Positions 1 through 9,438 of a stretch of 64,000 bases of DNA are shown in pieces. The notes beneath the pieces are model-generated. The model saw only the letters and a program-made list of their open reading frames with translations. It ran no database searches and was not told where the DNA came from. The DNA is taken from the NCBI RefSeq assembly GCF_004322705.1, contig NZ_SIZZ01000001.1, positions 372,001-436,000 of the forward strand. The letters are read 5' to 3'. A program made the position numbers and the translations under genes. This DNA comes from Dyella terrae. GTDB taxonomy: Bacteria > Pseudomonadota > Gammaproteobacteria > Xanthomonadales > Rhodanobacteraceae. Position 1 is the first letter of the stretch. Each line of letters opens with the position of its first letter.

Positions 1-663
1 GGCATGGGCACGACGAGCCGGGCGGTGGTGCCGTATGCCGACCTGCTGTCCGACCTGACGTCGTATCTGCAGCAGTTGGAGATGGAAAGTCTCGGCAAGC
101 AGGTGACGCCGGCCGGCGAACCCGTGGCGCAGTCGACCTCGCCGGTGGTGTGGGGCAGCGTCGGCACGAACGCGCAGCACGCGTATTTCCAGTCGCTGCA
201 CCAGGGCACCGACGTCGTGCCGCTCGAATTCATCGGCGTTGTTCGCCCGGCGCATCCGCTGCGTAGCAATCACGATGCGCTGTTGTCGAACTTGCTCGCG
301 CAGGCTGCGGCGCTCGCCCTGGGTAAGACCTTCGACGAAGCCCTTGAGGAGTCTCCCGCTGGCGATGATCAGGCACGTCGCGTGCTGGCCGCCCAGCGCA
401 CGTTCCCCGGCGATCGTCCGAGCACCGTCATGTTGCTCGACTCCCTGGCGCCGGAGAGTCTTGGCGCATTGATTGCGCTCTATGAGCACAAGGTTTTCAT
501 GCTCGGTCACCTGTGGGGCATCAACGCCTTCGACCAGTGGGGCGTGGAGCTGGGCAAGTCCATTGCCCGTCAGATCATGCCGGCGCTCGACGGTTCGTCG
601 GACGACCTGAGCGCATTCGACTCCGGCACGCGCGCGTTGATCGAGGTGATTCGGGAGCGTTGA
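1..663 (+). CDS. pgi: Glucose-6-phosphate isomerase, C-terminal part (5' end outside window)
   Basis: This is the last 220 codons of phosphoglucose isomerase, the cytosolic enzyme that interconverts glucose 6-phosphate and fructose 6-phosphate. The reading frame is open to the left edge, so about the first 60% of the usual 500-550 residues is missing. The segment GTNAQHAYFQSLHQGT (from about nt 163) carries the conserved catalytic His. QWGVELGKSIARQI (about nt 535-577) carries the conserved active-site Lys near the C terminus. The stop TGA is at 661. The gene converges on queG with 12 bp between the stops and no obvious terminator hairpin. The ATG at nt 4 is internal, not the start. Confidence 0.95.
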   Translation, partial: GMGTTSRAVVPYADLLSDLTSYLQQLEMESLGKQVTPAGEPVAQSTSPVVWGSVGTNAQHAYFQSLHQGTDVVPLEFIGVVRPAHPLRSNHDALLSNLLAQAAALALGKTFDEALEESPAGDDQARRVLAAQRTFPGDRPSTVMLLDSLAPESLGALIALYEHKVFMLGHLWGINAFDQWGVELGKSIARQIMPALDGSSDDLSAFDSGTRALIEVIRER

Positions 664-675
664 GTTCCGTGGCGC

Positions 676-1749
676 TCAGGCCGCTGCGCCATGCCGGCGG
701 AGCGCCCAGGCCACGTGTTCGCTGACCACATCCGACGGGGAATCCGCGCGAGCCTGTAGTGCGGCGATGATCGCATCGCCGGAAGGCGCATTACCAAGCG
801 CCACGGCAATGTTGCGCAGCCAGCCTTCGTAACCCGTTCGGCGAATGGCCATGCCTTCGGTACGACGGAGAAATTCCTCTTCGCTCCAGGCGAAGAGCTC
901 CACAAGCCTGGCGCCATCAAGGCTGTGGCGCGGAGCGAAGTCGGGTTCCTGCGCGTCCTGGGCGAACTTGTTCCAGGGGCAGATCAGCTGGCAGTCGTCG
1001 CAGCCAAAGATGCGGTTGCCCATCGGCGCGCGCAGGTCTTCCGGGATGCTGCCTTTCAGCTCGATGGTCAGGTAGGAAATGCAGCGGCGCGCGTCGAGGC
1101 GATAGGGCGCGACGATGGCCTGCGTGGGGCAGATATCGATGCATTTGCGACAGGTGCCGCAGTGCGCGGAGGCAGGTTCATCGATGGGTAGCGGCAGGTC
1201 GGTGTAGAGCTCGCCAAGGAAAAAATACGAACCGGCGCGACGGTTGATCAGGACAGTGTGCTTGCCGATCCAGCCCATGCCCGCGTTGCGTGCGAGCGCC
1301 TTTTCCAGCACCGGCGCGGAATCCACGTAAGCGCGATAGCCGAAATCGCCCACCTGCGCGTGGATCCGTTCCGCCAGCTTCTGCAGGCGGTTGCGCATGA
1401 GCTTGTGGTAGTCGCGGCCCAGTGCATAGCGGGCGACGTAGCCTTCCTCAGGATGGTCGAGCACGTCCCACGCATTGCGCGTGCCCGGAGGCACGTAATC
1501 CATGCGCACGGAAATCACGCGGGCGGTGCCGGGCTCGAGTTCGGCGGGGCGGCTGCGCTTGGTGCCGTGGCGAGCCATGTAATCCATTTCGCCGTGCAGC
1601 CCGTCGTCGAGCCAGCGCTTCAGATGCCCTTCGTCTTCCCCCAGGTCGGTGCCGGCAATGCCCGCGTCGGCAAAGCCGAGCTCGCGGGCCCAGCGCTTGA
1701 TGTCGCGGGCGAGGGCGGCGTAGTCGTGGGCGGGCGGGGCGGCGGTCAT
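676..1749 (-). CDS. queG: Epoxyqueuosine reductase QueG
   Basis: The 357-residue protein matches QueG, the cobalamin-dependent iron-sulfur enzyme that reduces epoxyqueuosine to queuosine in the wobble position of GUN-decoding tRNAs. Two ferredoxin-like 4Fe-4S motifs are visible: CGTCRKCIDICP at residues about 197-208 and CDDCQLICPW at about 250-259. The N-terminal part (ARELGFADAGIAGTDLGEDE) and the segment around GRDYHKLMRNRL are typical of the family. The length is normal and the C terminus has the usual helical extension (residues about 290-357). The start ATG at 1749 lies 57 bp from the divergent nnr start, so the two genes probably share a short promoter region. The function is confident from motifs alone. 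Confidence 0.95.
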   Translation of the reverse strand: MTAAPPAHDYAALARDIKRWARELGFADAGIAGTDLGEDEGHLKRWLDDGLHGEMDYMARHGTKRSRPAELEPGTARVISVRMDYVPPGTRNAWDVLDHPEEGYVARYALGRDYHKLMRNRLQKLAERIHAQVGDFGYRAYVDSAPVLEKALARNAGMGWIGKHTVLINRRAGSYFFLGELYTDLPLPIDEPASAHCGTCRKCIDICPTQAIVAPYRLDARRCISYLTIELKGSIPEDLRAPMGNRIFGCDDCQLICPWNKFAQDAQEPDFAPRHSLDGARLVELFAWSEEEFLRRTEGMAIRRTGYEGWLRNIAVALGNAPSGDAIIAALQARADSPSDVVSEHVAWALRRHGAAA

Positions 1750-1806
1750 GGCCCTATTGTAGAGGGTCGGGTTGTCATGGCCGTGCGCACTCTATACTTC
1801 GGCACC

Positions 1807-3288
1807 ATGAAGCCCATGCCGCACAGCCACGATCTGTACACCGTCGCGCAGGTTCGTGCGCTCGACCGTCGCGCCATCGACGCTCTGGGCATTCCTGGTT
1901 TCGAACTCATGCGCCGCGCCGCTGCCGCGGCGTTTGCGAGCCTGCGCCGGCACTGGCCGGATGCCATGCGTATCGGTGTGTATTGCGGTCCCGGCAACAA
2001 TGGCGGCGATGGCTATTTGCTCGCTGCCATGGCGCGCGATGCAGGCCTTGGCGTGGTTCTGTTCGCCTTGCCTGGAGATCTTCACGGTGACGCCGCCCTT
2101 GCGCGCGACGCCTATCGCCAGGGCGGTGGACTGGTGCATGACTGGGATGACGCCGCTTTCCTGGTCGATGTGGACGTGCACGTGGACGCGCTCTATGGCA
2201 CCGGGCTTTCTCGCGCGCCCTCGGGCTGCGCCGAACGTCTGGTGGTCGCGCTCAACGCGTCGAAAACGCCTGTGCTGGCCATGGATGTGCCATCGGGCCT
2301 GAATGCCGACACGGGCGCCTGCCCCGGGCAGGCCGTCATGGCCGACGTGACCACGAGCTTCATTGCGGCCAAGCGCGGGCTGTTTACGGCGCAGGCAGCG
2401 GGATACGTGGGAAAGATCGAATTGCACACGTTGTCCTTGCCCGAATCACTGTGGGAGGGCTCAGCGCCGGACGCCACGCTCATGCAACCGGAAAGCCTGC
2501 CCCGGCGTTCGCGGGTGGCCCACAAGGGCAGCAACGGACACGTGCTTGCGATCGGTGGCGAAGCGGGATTTGCGGGCGCGATCCGCCTGTGTGGTGAGGC
2601 GGCCCTGCGTGCCGGTGCGGGTCTCGTCAGCGTGGCTACGCGCGAATCCAACATCGTCGCGCTCAATGCCGCGCGCCCGGAGTTGATGGCGCATGCGGTG
2701 GAAGGCCCCCAGGCGCTGGCGCCGCTGCTTGACCGCGCGACGGTGCTGGCCGTGGGGCCGGGGCTGGGCAAGGGCGCATGGGGTCACGCCCTATGGCTGA
2801 CGGCGCTCGATAGCGCCCAGGCGCTGGTCCTCGACGCCGACGGGCTCAATCTGCTCGCCGACGAACCGCATGAATTTCAGCAGCCCGCCGTGCTGACGCC
2901 ACATCCGGGCGAAGCCTCGCGATTGCTGGGTATGCCCGTCGCCGACATTGAGGCCGATCGGTTTGCCGCCGTTCGCGCGCTGGCGGCAAAGTATCGGGCG
3001 GTGGCGGTGCTCAAGGGCGCCGGCTCGCTGGTGGCGCATCACGATGGACGCGTCGTGGCGTGTCCCTGGGGCAATCCAGGTATGGCATCCGGTGGCATGG
3101 GCGATGTGCTTACCGGTGTGATTGCTGCCTTGCTGGCGCAGGGAGGCGATGCGTGGCATGCCGCGTGCCTCGGTGTCGCCTTGCACGCGCGGGCGGGCGA
3201 TGCGGCCGTCGGCGACGGTGAACGCGGTTTGCTGGCGAGCGATCTTTTCGTGCCACTGCGCCGCCTGATCAACGGAAGGGAAGCATGA
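1807..3288 (+). CDS. nnr: Bifunctional NAD(P)H-hydrate epimerase / ADP-dependent dehydratase
   Basis: The 493-residue protein repairs hydrated NAD(P)H. The N-terminal YjeF_N epimerase domain (residues about 1-215) shows GPGNNGGDG at about 61-69. The C-terminal ribokinase-like dehydratase domain (about 230-490) shows HKGSNGHVL, HPGEASRLL, and NPGMASGGMGDVLTG at about 423-437, the nucleotide-binding and catalytic-Asp region. The frame stays open upstream to 1258, but that stretch is the mirror of queG. The ATG at 1807 (MKPMPHSHDLYTVAQ) gives the family length, with ATG 1813 a possible alternative. The stop overlaps the tsaE start by 4 bp (ATGA), the usual coupled nnr-tsaE pair. Confidence 0.95.
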   Translation: MKPMPHSHDLYTVAQVRALDRRAIDALGIPGFELMRRAAAAAFASLRRHWPDAMRIGVYCGPGNNGGDGYLLAAMARDAGLGVVLFALPGDLHGDAALARDAYRQGGGLVHDWDDAAFLVDVDVHVDALYGTGLSRAPSGCAERLVVALNASKTPVLAMDVPSGLNADTGACPGQAVMADVTTSFIAAKRGLFTAQAAGYVGKIELHTLSLPESLWEGSAPDATLMQPESLPRRSRVAHKGSNGHVLAIGGEAGFAGAIRLCGEAALRAGAGLVSVATRESNIVALNAARPELMAHAVEGPQALAPLLDRATVLAVGPGLGKGAWGHALWLTALDSAQALVLDADGLNLLADEPHEFQQPAVLTPHPGEASRLLGMPVADIEADRFAAVRALAAKYRAVAVLKGAGSLVAHHDGRVVACPWGNPGMASGGMGDVLTGVIAALLAQGGDAWHAACLGVALHARAGDAAVGDGERGLLASDLFVPLRRLINGREA

Positions 3289-3749
3289 GCGACAAGGTTT
3301 GGCACCTGCCCGACGAATCGGCGACGACGGCGTTCGCGCAGTCGGTGGCGCGCGCGGTTGATGGCGGCGTCGTCGTCTATCTGCATGGCGATCTGGGCGC
3401 TGGCAAAACAAGCTTCGCGCGTGCACTGCTGCAATCGCTGGGCGTGGGCGAGCGGGTGAAGAGCCCGACGTACAGCCTCATGGAGTCGTATCCGTTGCCG
3501 GGACGTACCGCCTGGCACCTCGACCTGTATCGCATCGCCGATCCCGGTGAACTGGAATGGCTGGGGCTGGAGGCGCTCGCCGAGCCGTCGGCCCTGGTGC
3601 TGGTCGAGTGGCCCGAGCGCGGCATGGGCGCTTTGCCCCCAGCTGATATCCGCGTCGATCTGTCCTATGAGGGAAGGGGTCGCCAGGCCCTCATGACCGC
3701 GCTCAGTCCCCGTGGCGAGGGCCTCGTGAAGCGCCTGGATTCGAACTAA
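3285..3749 (+). CDS. tsaE: tRNA threonylcarbamoyladenosine biosynthesis ATPase TsaE
   Basis: This 154-residue P-loop ATPase works with TsaB and TsaD in making the t6A modification on ANN-decoding tRNAs in the cytosol. Walker A is GDLGAGKTS at residues about 35-43. SPTYSLMESY (about 64-73) and WHLDLYRIADPGELEWLG follow, as in the family; LVEWPERG is the conserved C-terminal block. It starts inside the nnr stop codon (ATGA), so translation is probably coupled. The 171 bp after it, before amiC, is AT-richer than the surroundings and could hold the amiC promoter; no terminator hairpin was recognised there. Confidence 0.95.
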   Translation: MSDKVWHLPDESATTAFAQSVARAVDGGVVVYLHGDLGAGKTSFARALLQSLGVGERVKSPTYSLMESYPLPGRTAWHLDLYRIADPGELEWLGLEALAEPSALVLVEWPERGMGALPPADIRVDLSYEGRGRQALMTALSPRGEGLVKRLDSN

Positions 3750-3920
3750 GTATCGATCCCGGTTGAGATTTTTTGGCCTCGCTTCGGTTGGGAAAGAAGC
3801 GTTCTGGCAGCGCGGTTTGCGGCCGATTCCTGATCGGATTCTGACGAATCTTTTGCAGGTTGTGGAATTTCAAGGGAAAAGGCTTGATTTCACAAAACTG
3901 GTGCGCTTCAATTCAGCGCC

Positions 3921-5498
3921 ATGAGGGGACATCAGACTCGTCTAGCGCTGTTTGCCTGCTTCGCCGCTGCGGCGATCGCGCCGTTTGGTGCCGTTTTTGC
4001 TGCTGACGTCCAGTCCGCCCGCGTCTGGGCCGGCCCCGAATACACCCGCCTGGTGCTCGATGCGGGTTCGGCCATCCAGTACAAGGTGCGCCAGGACGGC
4101 AATCAGGTGCTGATTGATCTCGAAGGCAGCAAGCTGGCTGGCGGATTTTCCGCTCCCGGCGCGCAGGGCCTGTTCAAAGGCATGGAATCGAGCCAGCAGG
4201 GCGGCAAGCTCCAGCTGACGGCCAAAGTGGCCCCCTCCAGTCGCTTCAAGGCCTTCGTGCTCAAGCCGCAGGCCGACTACGGCTACCGGCTCGTGGTCGA
4301 TCTGTACCCCGGCTCGGCGTCATCCAGCACCGTTGCCGAAGCGCCGGTGGCCAGCACGTCGGCACCTGAGCCGGCCCCCGTGACCTTGCCGGTGGCCGTC
4401 AAGGACCCGATCACCCCGACGCGCAACAGCATCAAAAGCACGCAGAGCGGCATGGCGTCCACGCGCCAGGCGGCGGCGCTGCTCAATGGCGAGCGCAAGG
4501 TGGTGATTGCCGTCGATGCCGGTCATGGCGGACAGGATCCGGGCGCTCACGGCCCCGGCGGCACGCTGGAAAAGAACGTCACGCTGGCCGTGGCGCGCGA
4601 ACTGGCCGACCAGATCAACAAGCAGCCCGGCATGAAGGCCGTGCTGACGCGCAGCAGCGACTTCTTCATTCCGCTGAAACAGCGCTACCAGATTGCCCGA
4701 CAGAACAACGCCGACCTTTTCGTTTCCATCCATGCCGATGCGTTCATCAATGGCGATGCCCGTGGTTCCTCCGTCTGGGTGCTGTCGCCCCGCGGCAAGA
4801 CCAGCGAAGCCGCCCGTTGGCTGGCCGATCGTGAAAACCGCGCCGACCTGATTGGCGGCGTATCGCTGGACGACAAGGACGACAGCCTGGCCGCGGTGCT
4901 GCTCGATCTGCAGCAGGGCTACGCCATGCAGGCCAGCGAATCGGTGGCCGGCAACGTGCTTCGTGCCCTGGGCGGCATGGGTCCGACGCACCGTGGCTAT
5001 GTCGAGCGCGCCAACTTCGTCGTGCTGCGCTCGCCGGACGTCCCGTCGATCCTCGTGGAAACGGCTTTCATCAGTAACCCGGACGAAGAGCGCAAGCTGC
5101 GCGATCCGAATCACCAGTCCCGTCTGGCCGAAGCCGTAATGGGCGGCGTGCGCAACTATTTCGAAGCCACGCCACCGCCGGGTACGTGGTTTGCCGCGCA
5201 GGCAGCGCGCAGAAACGGCACGGCCGTGGCGTCGGTGGCTTCCGCCGGTGACGACAGCGACGATGCGGATTCCGAGGCGACAACGAAGGCGGTCGCCAAG
5301 GCCGTGGCGGTCAGTTCCGGCAAGGCTGTCGCCCGCGCTGACGACAACGTGCGCGACATCCATCGTGTCACCCGTGGCGAGAGCCTGCGCAGCATCGCCA
5401 AGCAGTACGGCGTGAGCATCAGCGCGCTGAAGTCGGCCAATCGCATCAGTGCCGATACGGTGCAGGCCGGCACGGTCCTGGCCATCCCCTCGACCTGA
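3921..5498 (+). CDS. amiC: N-acetylmuramoyl-L-alanine amidase, AmiC type with AMIN and LysM domains
   Basis: This 525-residue periplasmic amidase cleaves the amide bond between N-acetylmuramic acid and the stem peptide during daughter-cell separation. A signal peptide runs to about residue 27 (FGAVFA-AD). An AMIN domain follows (about 28-135, VWAGPEYTRLVLDAG), then a Pro/Ala/Ser linker and the Amidase_3 domain (about 190-415). The zinc ligands are visible as His202 (DAGHGG), Glu217 (LEKN) and His271 (SIHAD), with the catalytic Glu380 in ILVETAFIS. A second low-complexity linker leads to a C-terminal LysM domain (about 478-523, HRVTRGESLRSIAKQYGVS). E. coli AmiC lacks LysM; AMIN plus LysM is common in other proteobacteria. 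It sits 58 bp before mutL, probably in one transcript. Confidence 0.94.
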   Translation: MRGHQTRLALFACFAAAAIAPFGAVFAADVQSARVWAGPEYTRLVLDAGSAIQYKVRQDGNQVLIDLEGSKLAGGFSAPGAQGLFKGMESSQQGGKLQLTAKVAPSSRFKAFVLKPQADYGYRLVVDLYPGSASSSTVAEAPVASTSAPEPAPVTLPVAVKDPITPTRNSIKSTQSGMASTRQAAALLNGERKVVIAVDAGHGGQDPGAHGPGGTLEKNVTLAVARELADQINKQPGMKAVLTRSSDFFIPLKQRYQIARQNNADLFVSIHADAFINGDARGSSVWVLSPRGKTSEAARWLADRENRADLIGGVSLDDKDDSLAAVLLDLQQGYAMQASESVAGNVLRALGGMGPTHRGYVERANFVVLRSPDVPSILVETAFISNPDEERKLRDPNHQSRLAEAVMGGVRNYFEATPPPGTWFAAQAARRNGTAVASVASAGDDSDDADSEATTKAVAKAVAVSSGKAVARADDNVRDIHRVTRGESLRSIAKQYGVSISALKSANRISADTVQAGTVLAIPST

Positions 5499-5556
5499 TT
5501 TCCCCGGCTGGATTTTTGGACTAGGCGCCCCCGCGCGCAGGCTCTAAGCTTGCGCG

Positions 5557-7383
5557 ATGGCTTCCATTCGTCCGCTTCCCCCCGAACTCATCAACCAGAT
5601 TGCCGCCGGCGAGGTGATCGAACGTCCGTCGTCCGTGGTCAAGGAACTGGTGGAAAACAGCCTTGATGCCGGCGCGACGCGCATCGAGGTCGATATCGAG
5701 CAGGGCGGTTCGCGCCTGATCCGCATCCGCGATGATGGCGCCGGCATCGCGCCGGACGAGCTGGCGCTGGCCGTGGCTTCGCACGCCACCAGCAAGATCG
5801 GCAGCTTTGACGATCTTGAACACGTGGCCAGCATGGGCTTTCGTGGCGAGGCGCTGGCTTCCGTTTCCTCGGTCGCTCGCTTTTCGCTGACGTCACGCGC
5901 ACGCAACCAGGACACGGCATTTCGCATTGAAGTGGACGGCGGCAAGATCCAGACCGCGCGGCCCGCGCAGCATCCGCAGGGCACCAGCGTGGAAGTGCGG
6001 GACCTGTTCTACAACGTGCCGGCGCGAAGGAAATTCCTGCGCGCTGAACGCACGGAGTTCGCACATATCGACGACTTGCTGAAGTCACTCGCTCTGGCCC
6101 GTCGCTCGGTGGAATTTCGCCTCAGCAACAATGGCAAGCCGACGCGCATCCTCAAGGCCGCGCGCGATGATGCGTCCACGCTGCAACGCGTCGCCGAAGT
6201 GATGGGGGACGAATTCCCGGCGCAGAGCCTGCATGTCGATCACGCCGTGGCCGGGCTGCACCTTTCCGGTTGGGTGGGGTTGCCGACCGCGTCGCGTTCG
6301 CAGGCTGATTCGCAGTACTTCTATGTCAACGGCCGGCTGGTGCGTGACCGCATCGTGGCGCATGCCGTTCGGCAGGCTTACGCCGACGTACTCTTCCACG
6401 GGCGTCACCCGGCGTTCGTGTTGTATCTGGAGCTCGATCCGGCCGGCGTCGACGTCAACGTGCATCCGGCCAAGCATGAGGTGCGCTTCCGCGAGCAGCG
6501 GTTGGTGCACGATTTCCTGTTTCGCACCTTGCACGAGGCGTTGGCGCAAACGCGCGCCGGCGCGTCGCTGCCTTCGCCGACGTCTGAGACTATGCCAGTC
6601 GCCGCGGGAGCCTATGGCCGCGAGCCTCTGACGACCACGCCTGCCTGGTCTGGCCAGTTCAATCAGAGTCGTTTGAGCCTGGGCGTGCGTGACGAGCCGC
6701 TTGCCGCTTATGCGGCACTTGTCGGTGAACAGGCCAGCGTCAGCGAGTCGATCGTAGCGCCGGCTTACGTGCCGATGCCGCCGGCGCAGGCCGATGAAGT
6801 GCCTCCACTGGGCTTCGCCATCGCCCAGCTCAAAAGCATCTACATCCTGGCGGAAAATGCGCACGGGCTTGTGCTGGTCGACATGCATGCCGCGCATGAG
6901 CGAATCACCTATGAAAAACTGAAGGCCGGGCGTGCCTGCAGCAACCTTCGTTCGCAGCTGATGCTGGTGCCCTTGCACGTGGCCGTCAGCGCCAGGGAAG
7001 CCGCTGCTGCCGAGGAACACGCCGACGCGTTGGCGGAGTGGGGGCTGGAGCTGTCCCGCAGTGGCCCGTCGGGCGTTGTCGTGCGACGGATTCCCGCGCT
7101 GCTGGAAGGCGCGGATGTCGCGCAGCTTTGCCGAGACGTGCTGGCTGAGCTGGCCTTGCACGGCAGTTCGCGTCGCCTGCAGGAGCTCGAGAACGAATTG
7201 CTGTCCACCATGGCCTGCCACGGGTCCGTGCGGGCAGGGCGCCGTTTGACCCTCCCCGAAATGAATGCACTGCTGCGCGAAATGGAAGCCACGGAACGCT
7301 CCGGGCAGTGCAACCACGGTCGTCCAACCTGGACCCAGCTGAGTCTGGGTGAGCTGGACAAGCTGTTCCTGCGCGGTCGCTGA
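5557..7383 (+). CDS. mutL: DNA mismatch repair protein MutL
   Basis: The 608-residue protein couples MutS recognition to strand incision. The GHKL ATPase domain is N-terminal: the helix [11 protein letters not shown] (from residue about 28), the DDGAGI loop and the FRGEALASV lid are clear. A Pro/Ala-rich linker (about 335-410) leads to the C-terminal dimerisation domain. That domain contains [12 protein letters not shown] at about 442-453, close to the DQHA(X)2E(X)4E metal-binding motif of nicking MutL proteins, plus ACHGSVRAG and QCNHGRPTW near the end. E. coli MutL lacks this motif, so this protein may nick DNA itself. The start ATG at 5557 gives the canonical [18 protein letters not shown] terminus. 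Confidence 0.96.
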   Translation: MASIRPLPPELINQIAAGEVIERPSSVVKELVENSLDAGATRIEVDIEQGGSRLIRIRDDGAGIAPDELALAVASHATSKIGSFDDLEHVASMGFRGEALASVSSVARFSLTSRARNQDTAFRIEVDGGKIQTARPAQHPQGTSVEVRDLFYNVPARRKFLRAERTEFAHIDDLLKSLALARRSVEFRLSNNGKPTRILKAARDDASTLQRVAEVMGDEFPAQSLHVDHAVAGLHLSGWVGLPTASRSQADSQYFYVNGRLVRDRIVAHAVRQAYADVLFHGRHPAFVLYLELDPAGVDVNVHPAKHEVRFREQRLVHDFLFRTLHEALAQTRAGASLPSPTSETMPVAAGAYGREPLTTTPAWSGQFNQSRLSLGVRDEPLAAYAALVGEQASVSESIVAPAYVPMPPAQADEVPPLGFAIAQLKSIYILAENAHGLVLVDMHAAHERITYEKLKAGRACSNLRSQLMLVPLHVAVSAREAAAAEEHADALAEWGLELSRSGPSGVVVRRIPALLEGADVAQLCRDVLAELALHGSSRRLQELENELLSTMACHGSVRAGRRLTLPEMNALLREMEATERSGQCNHGRPTWTQLSLGELDKLFLRGR

Positions 7384-7447
7384 TCGCACTTGTGCTGCCC
7401 GCAAATGGACGTCCATATTGCTATTTCACCAACAGGGGAATGGGTCC

Positions 7448-8359
7448 ATGCTGCGTCGCGCTGCTTTTGTCGTTGCCCTGATATCCGGAGTCACCTACGT
7501 GCACGCTGATACCTCTTCGCCTGTCCCTGCCGCTTATCAGCAGGAGATCCAGCAGTGGCGCGACAAGCGCGTTGCCAATCTCACCAGTCCCACCGGCTGG
7601 CTGAGCCTGATTGGCCTTGAGTGGCTGAAGGAAGGCGACAATCGCGTCGGCAGCGCGGCGGACAACGACATCGTGCTGACGGCCGGTCCGGCCCATCTGG
7701 GTGCCATCCACCTGGATGCGCATGGCGCCATGCATATCGTCCTGGCCGACCATGCCGGTGCCACGATCGATGGCAAGTCCGTGCGTGAGTCCGCCCTGGT
7801 CGATGACATGCATGCGGGCGAAGCGGGCCCGACTCTGGTGGCCTTCGGTTCAGCGAGTTTCTTCGTGATCGACCGCGAGGGGCGCAAGGGTCTGCGCATC
7901 AAGGATACGGCTGCCCCGACGCGCAAGAGCTTCAGCGGCATCGATTATTTCCCCGTCGACGCTGCCTGGCGCATCGAGGCGGAATGGGTGCCCTTCGATC
8001 CGCCGCAGACGCTGGAAATCGGCACCGTGATCGGCACCATCGAGAAGGTCGACGTGCCAGGCAAGGCGGTGTTCCATCATGACGGCCACACGTTCGAGCT
8101 GCTCCCGTACCAGGAGGAACCGGGCGGCGAGCTGTTCTTCGTCCTGGCCGACCAGACATCCGGTCGCGAGACCTACGGCGCGGCGCGCTTTCTGTACGCG
8201 GCATTGCCGAAAGACGGCAAGGTGATCCTGGATTTCAATAAGGCCTACAACCCGCCGTGTGCCTTCACGCCGTTCGCGACCTGTCCGTTGGCGCCGCCGG
8301 AGAATCGGCTGGATGTAGCGATCCGGGCGGGCGAGAAGAAGTACACGGGCGGACACTGA
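7448..8359 (+). CDS. Exported DUF1684 family protein
   Basis: The 303-residue protein belongs to the uncharacterised DUF1684 family. A signal peptide is visible (MLRRAAFVVALISGVTYVHA, cut near residue 20). The mature part begins with YQQEIQQWRDKRVANLTSPTGWLSL, the family hallmark, and ends with the conserved NPPCAFTPFATCPLAPPENRL block at about 268-288. That block resembles the conserved end of the family and has two Cys that could form a disulfide or bind metal. The open frame extends upstream to 7349 but overlaps mutL; the ATG at 7448 is preceded by GGGGAATGGG and gives the signal peptide. It is followed at once by a strong hairpin terminator. The function is unknown. Confidence 0.85.
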   Translation: MLRRAAFVVALISGVTYVHADTSSPVPAAYQQEIQQWRDKRVANLTSPTGWLSLIGLEWLKEGDNRVGSAADNDIVLTAGPAHLGAIHLDAHGAMHIVLADHAGATIDGKSVRESALVDDMHAGEAGPTLVAFGSASFFVIDREGRKGLRIKDTAAPTRKSFSGIDYFPVDAAWRIEAEWVPFDPPQTLEIGTVIGTIEKVDVPGKAVFHHDGHTFELLPYQEEPGGELFFVLADQTSGRETYGAARFLYAALPKDGKVILDFNKAYNPPCAFTPFATCPLAPPENRLDVAIRAGEKKYTGGH

Positions 8360-8373
8360 CGGCCCTGCAAACG

Positions 8374-8403
8374 AAAGACCCCGGCGCTGACCGGGGTCTT
8401 TTT
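8374..8403 (+). terminator. Rho-independent terminator after the DUF1684 gene (probably bidirectional)
   Basis: A perfect 11-bp stem (AAAGACCCCGG / CCGGGGTCTTT) with a 6-base loop is followed by TTT. On the other strand the stem is followed by CGTTTG, so it may also serve the convergent enoyl-CoA hydratase gene ending at 8425. Confidence 0.85.
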
Positions 8404-8424
8404 CCTGGATCAGGCGTCGAGGGC

Positions 8425-9207
8425 TCAGCGGCCCTTGAATTCAGGTTTGCGCTTCTCAAGGAAGGCCGACGTGCCTTCGCGCATATCGTCGGTCGAGAAG
8501 GCCAGCGCAAACGCCTGCGTTTCAAACTCCAGGCCCTGATCCAGGCTGGTCTCGCCCCCTTGCAGCACGGCGTCGAGGATGCCCGCTGCGGCCAGCGGCG
8601 CCGACGCGGCAAGCTGATCGGCGAGGGTGTTCACCGTCTCGTCCAGCGCCTCGGGCGCGACGACGCGACTGACGATGCCCAGTTCGTAAGCACGCTGGGC
8701 CTGGATCAGCGCACCTGTCAGGCACAGCTCCAGGGCGGCCTGGCGACCGGCCAGGCGCAGGAGGCGCTGGGTGCCGCCAAACCCCGGGATCAGGCCCAGG
8801 TTGATTTCCGGCTGGCCGAACTTCGCCTTCTCGCTGGCGATGCGCAGGTGGCAGGCCATGGCCAGCTCCATGCCGCCGCCAAGGGCAAAGCCCTGGATCC
8901 GCGCCACCACGGGCTTGCCCAGGCGTTCGATGCGCGTCATCAGCTGTTGGCCGGCACGGGAAAAGCCTTGCGCCTGGGTCGGTGTGTAGCCATTCATTTC
9001 GCTGATATCCGCACCAGCGACGAAGGCCTTCTCGCCCGCGCCCGCGAGGATCACGGCACGGACGCTGTCGTCCTGGGCCGCCTGGTTGAAGGCCAGGGTC
9101 AGCTCGTTGAGGGTGTCACGGTTGAGCGCATTGAGCTTGTCCGGGCGGTTCACGGTAATGGTGCGGACCGCACCGCGGTTGCTGACTTCGAGGTTGCGAT
9201 AGGCCAT
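8425..9207 (-). CDS. Enoyl-CoA hydratase (crotonase family)
   Basis: The 260-residue crotonase-fold enzyme hydrates trans-2-enoyl-CoA in beta-oxidation or a related acyl-CoA pathway. The oxyanion-hole segments AFVAGADISEM (about residues 62-72) and GFALGGGMELAMACHLRIAS (about 107-126) are present. Both catalytic Glu positions of rat enoyl-CoA hydratase are kept: one in GGGMELAMAC and one in FGQPEINLGLIPGFGGTQRL (about 131-150). It is therefore a true hydratase rather than a one-Glu isomerase. It is a single gene, with no thiolase or dehydrogenase beside it. The convergent terminator at 8374-8403 lies just past its stop. Confidence 0.88.
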   Translation of the reverse strand: MAYRNLEVSNRGAVRTITVNRPDKLNALNRDTLNELTLAFNQAAQDDSVRAVILAGAGEKAFVAGADISEMNGYTPTQAQGFSRAGQQLMTRIERLGKPVVARIQGFALGGGMELAMACHLRIASEKAKFGQPEINLGLIPGFGGTQRLLRLAGRQAALELCLTGALIQAQRAYELGIVSRVVAPEALDETVNTLADQLAASAPLAAAGILDAVLQGGETSLDQGLEFETQAFALAFSTDDMREGTSAFLEKRKPEFKGR

Positions 9208-9438
9208 GTACGGAACTCCGGCAAGGGCAAACCGCCATGGTAGCAGCGGGAACCTTTGTCGCCGTGTGTGTTCTCAGACCCGTCCGACGGCTCCGGCAGG
9301 AGCCTGTGGCGGGTACGGCGCGGCGCCGGCCTGCGGTTCTGTGGGTTGTTGTCCCTGGCAGGTGCAAGCGTTTTCGCTGCACAACCTCGGCAAACCCCTT
9401 AGGATGTCCGGGCTCGCGCGCCGCGATGGAGGAATGGC

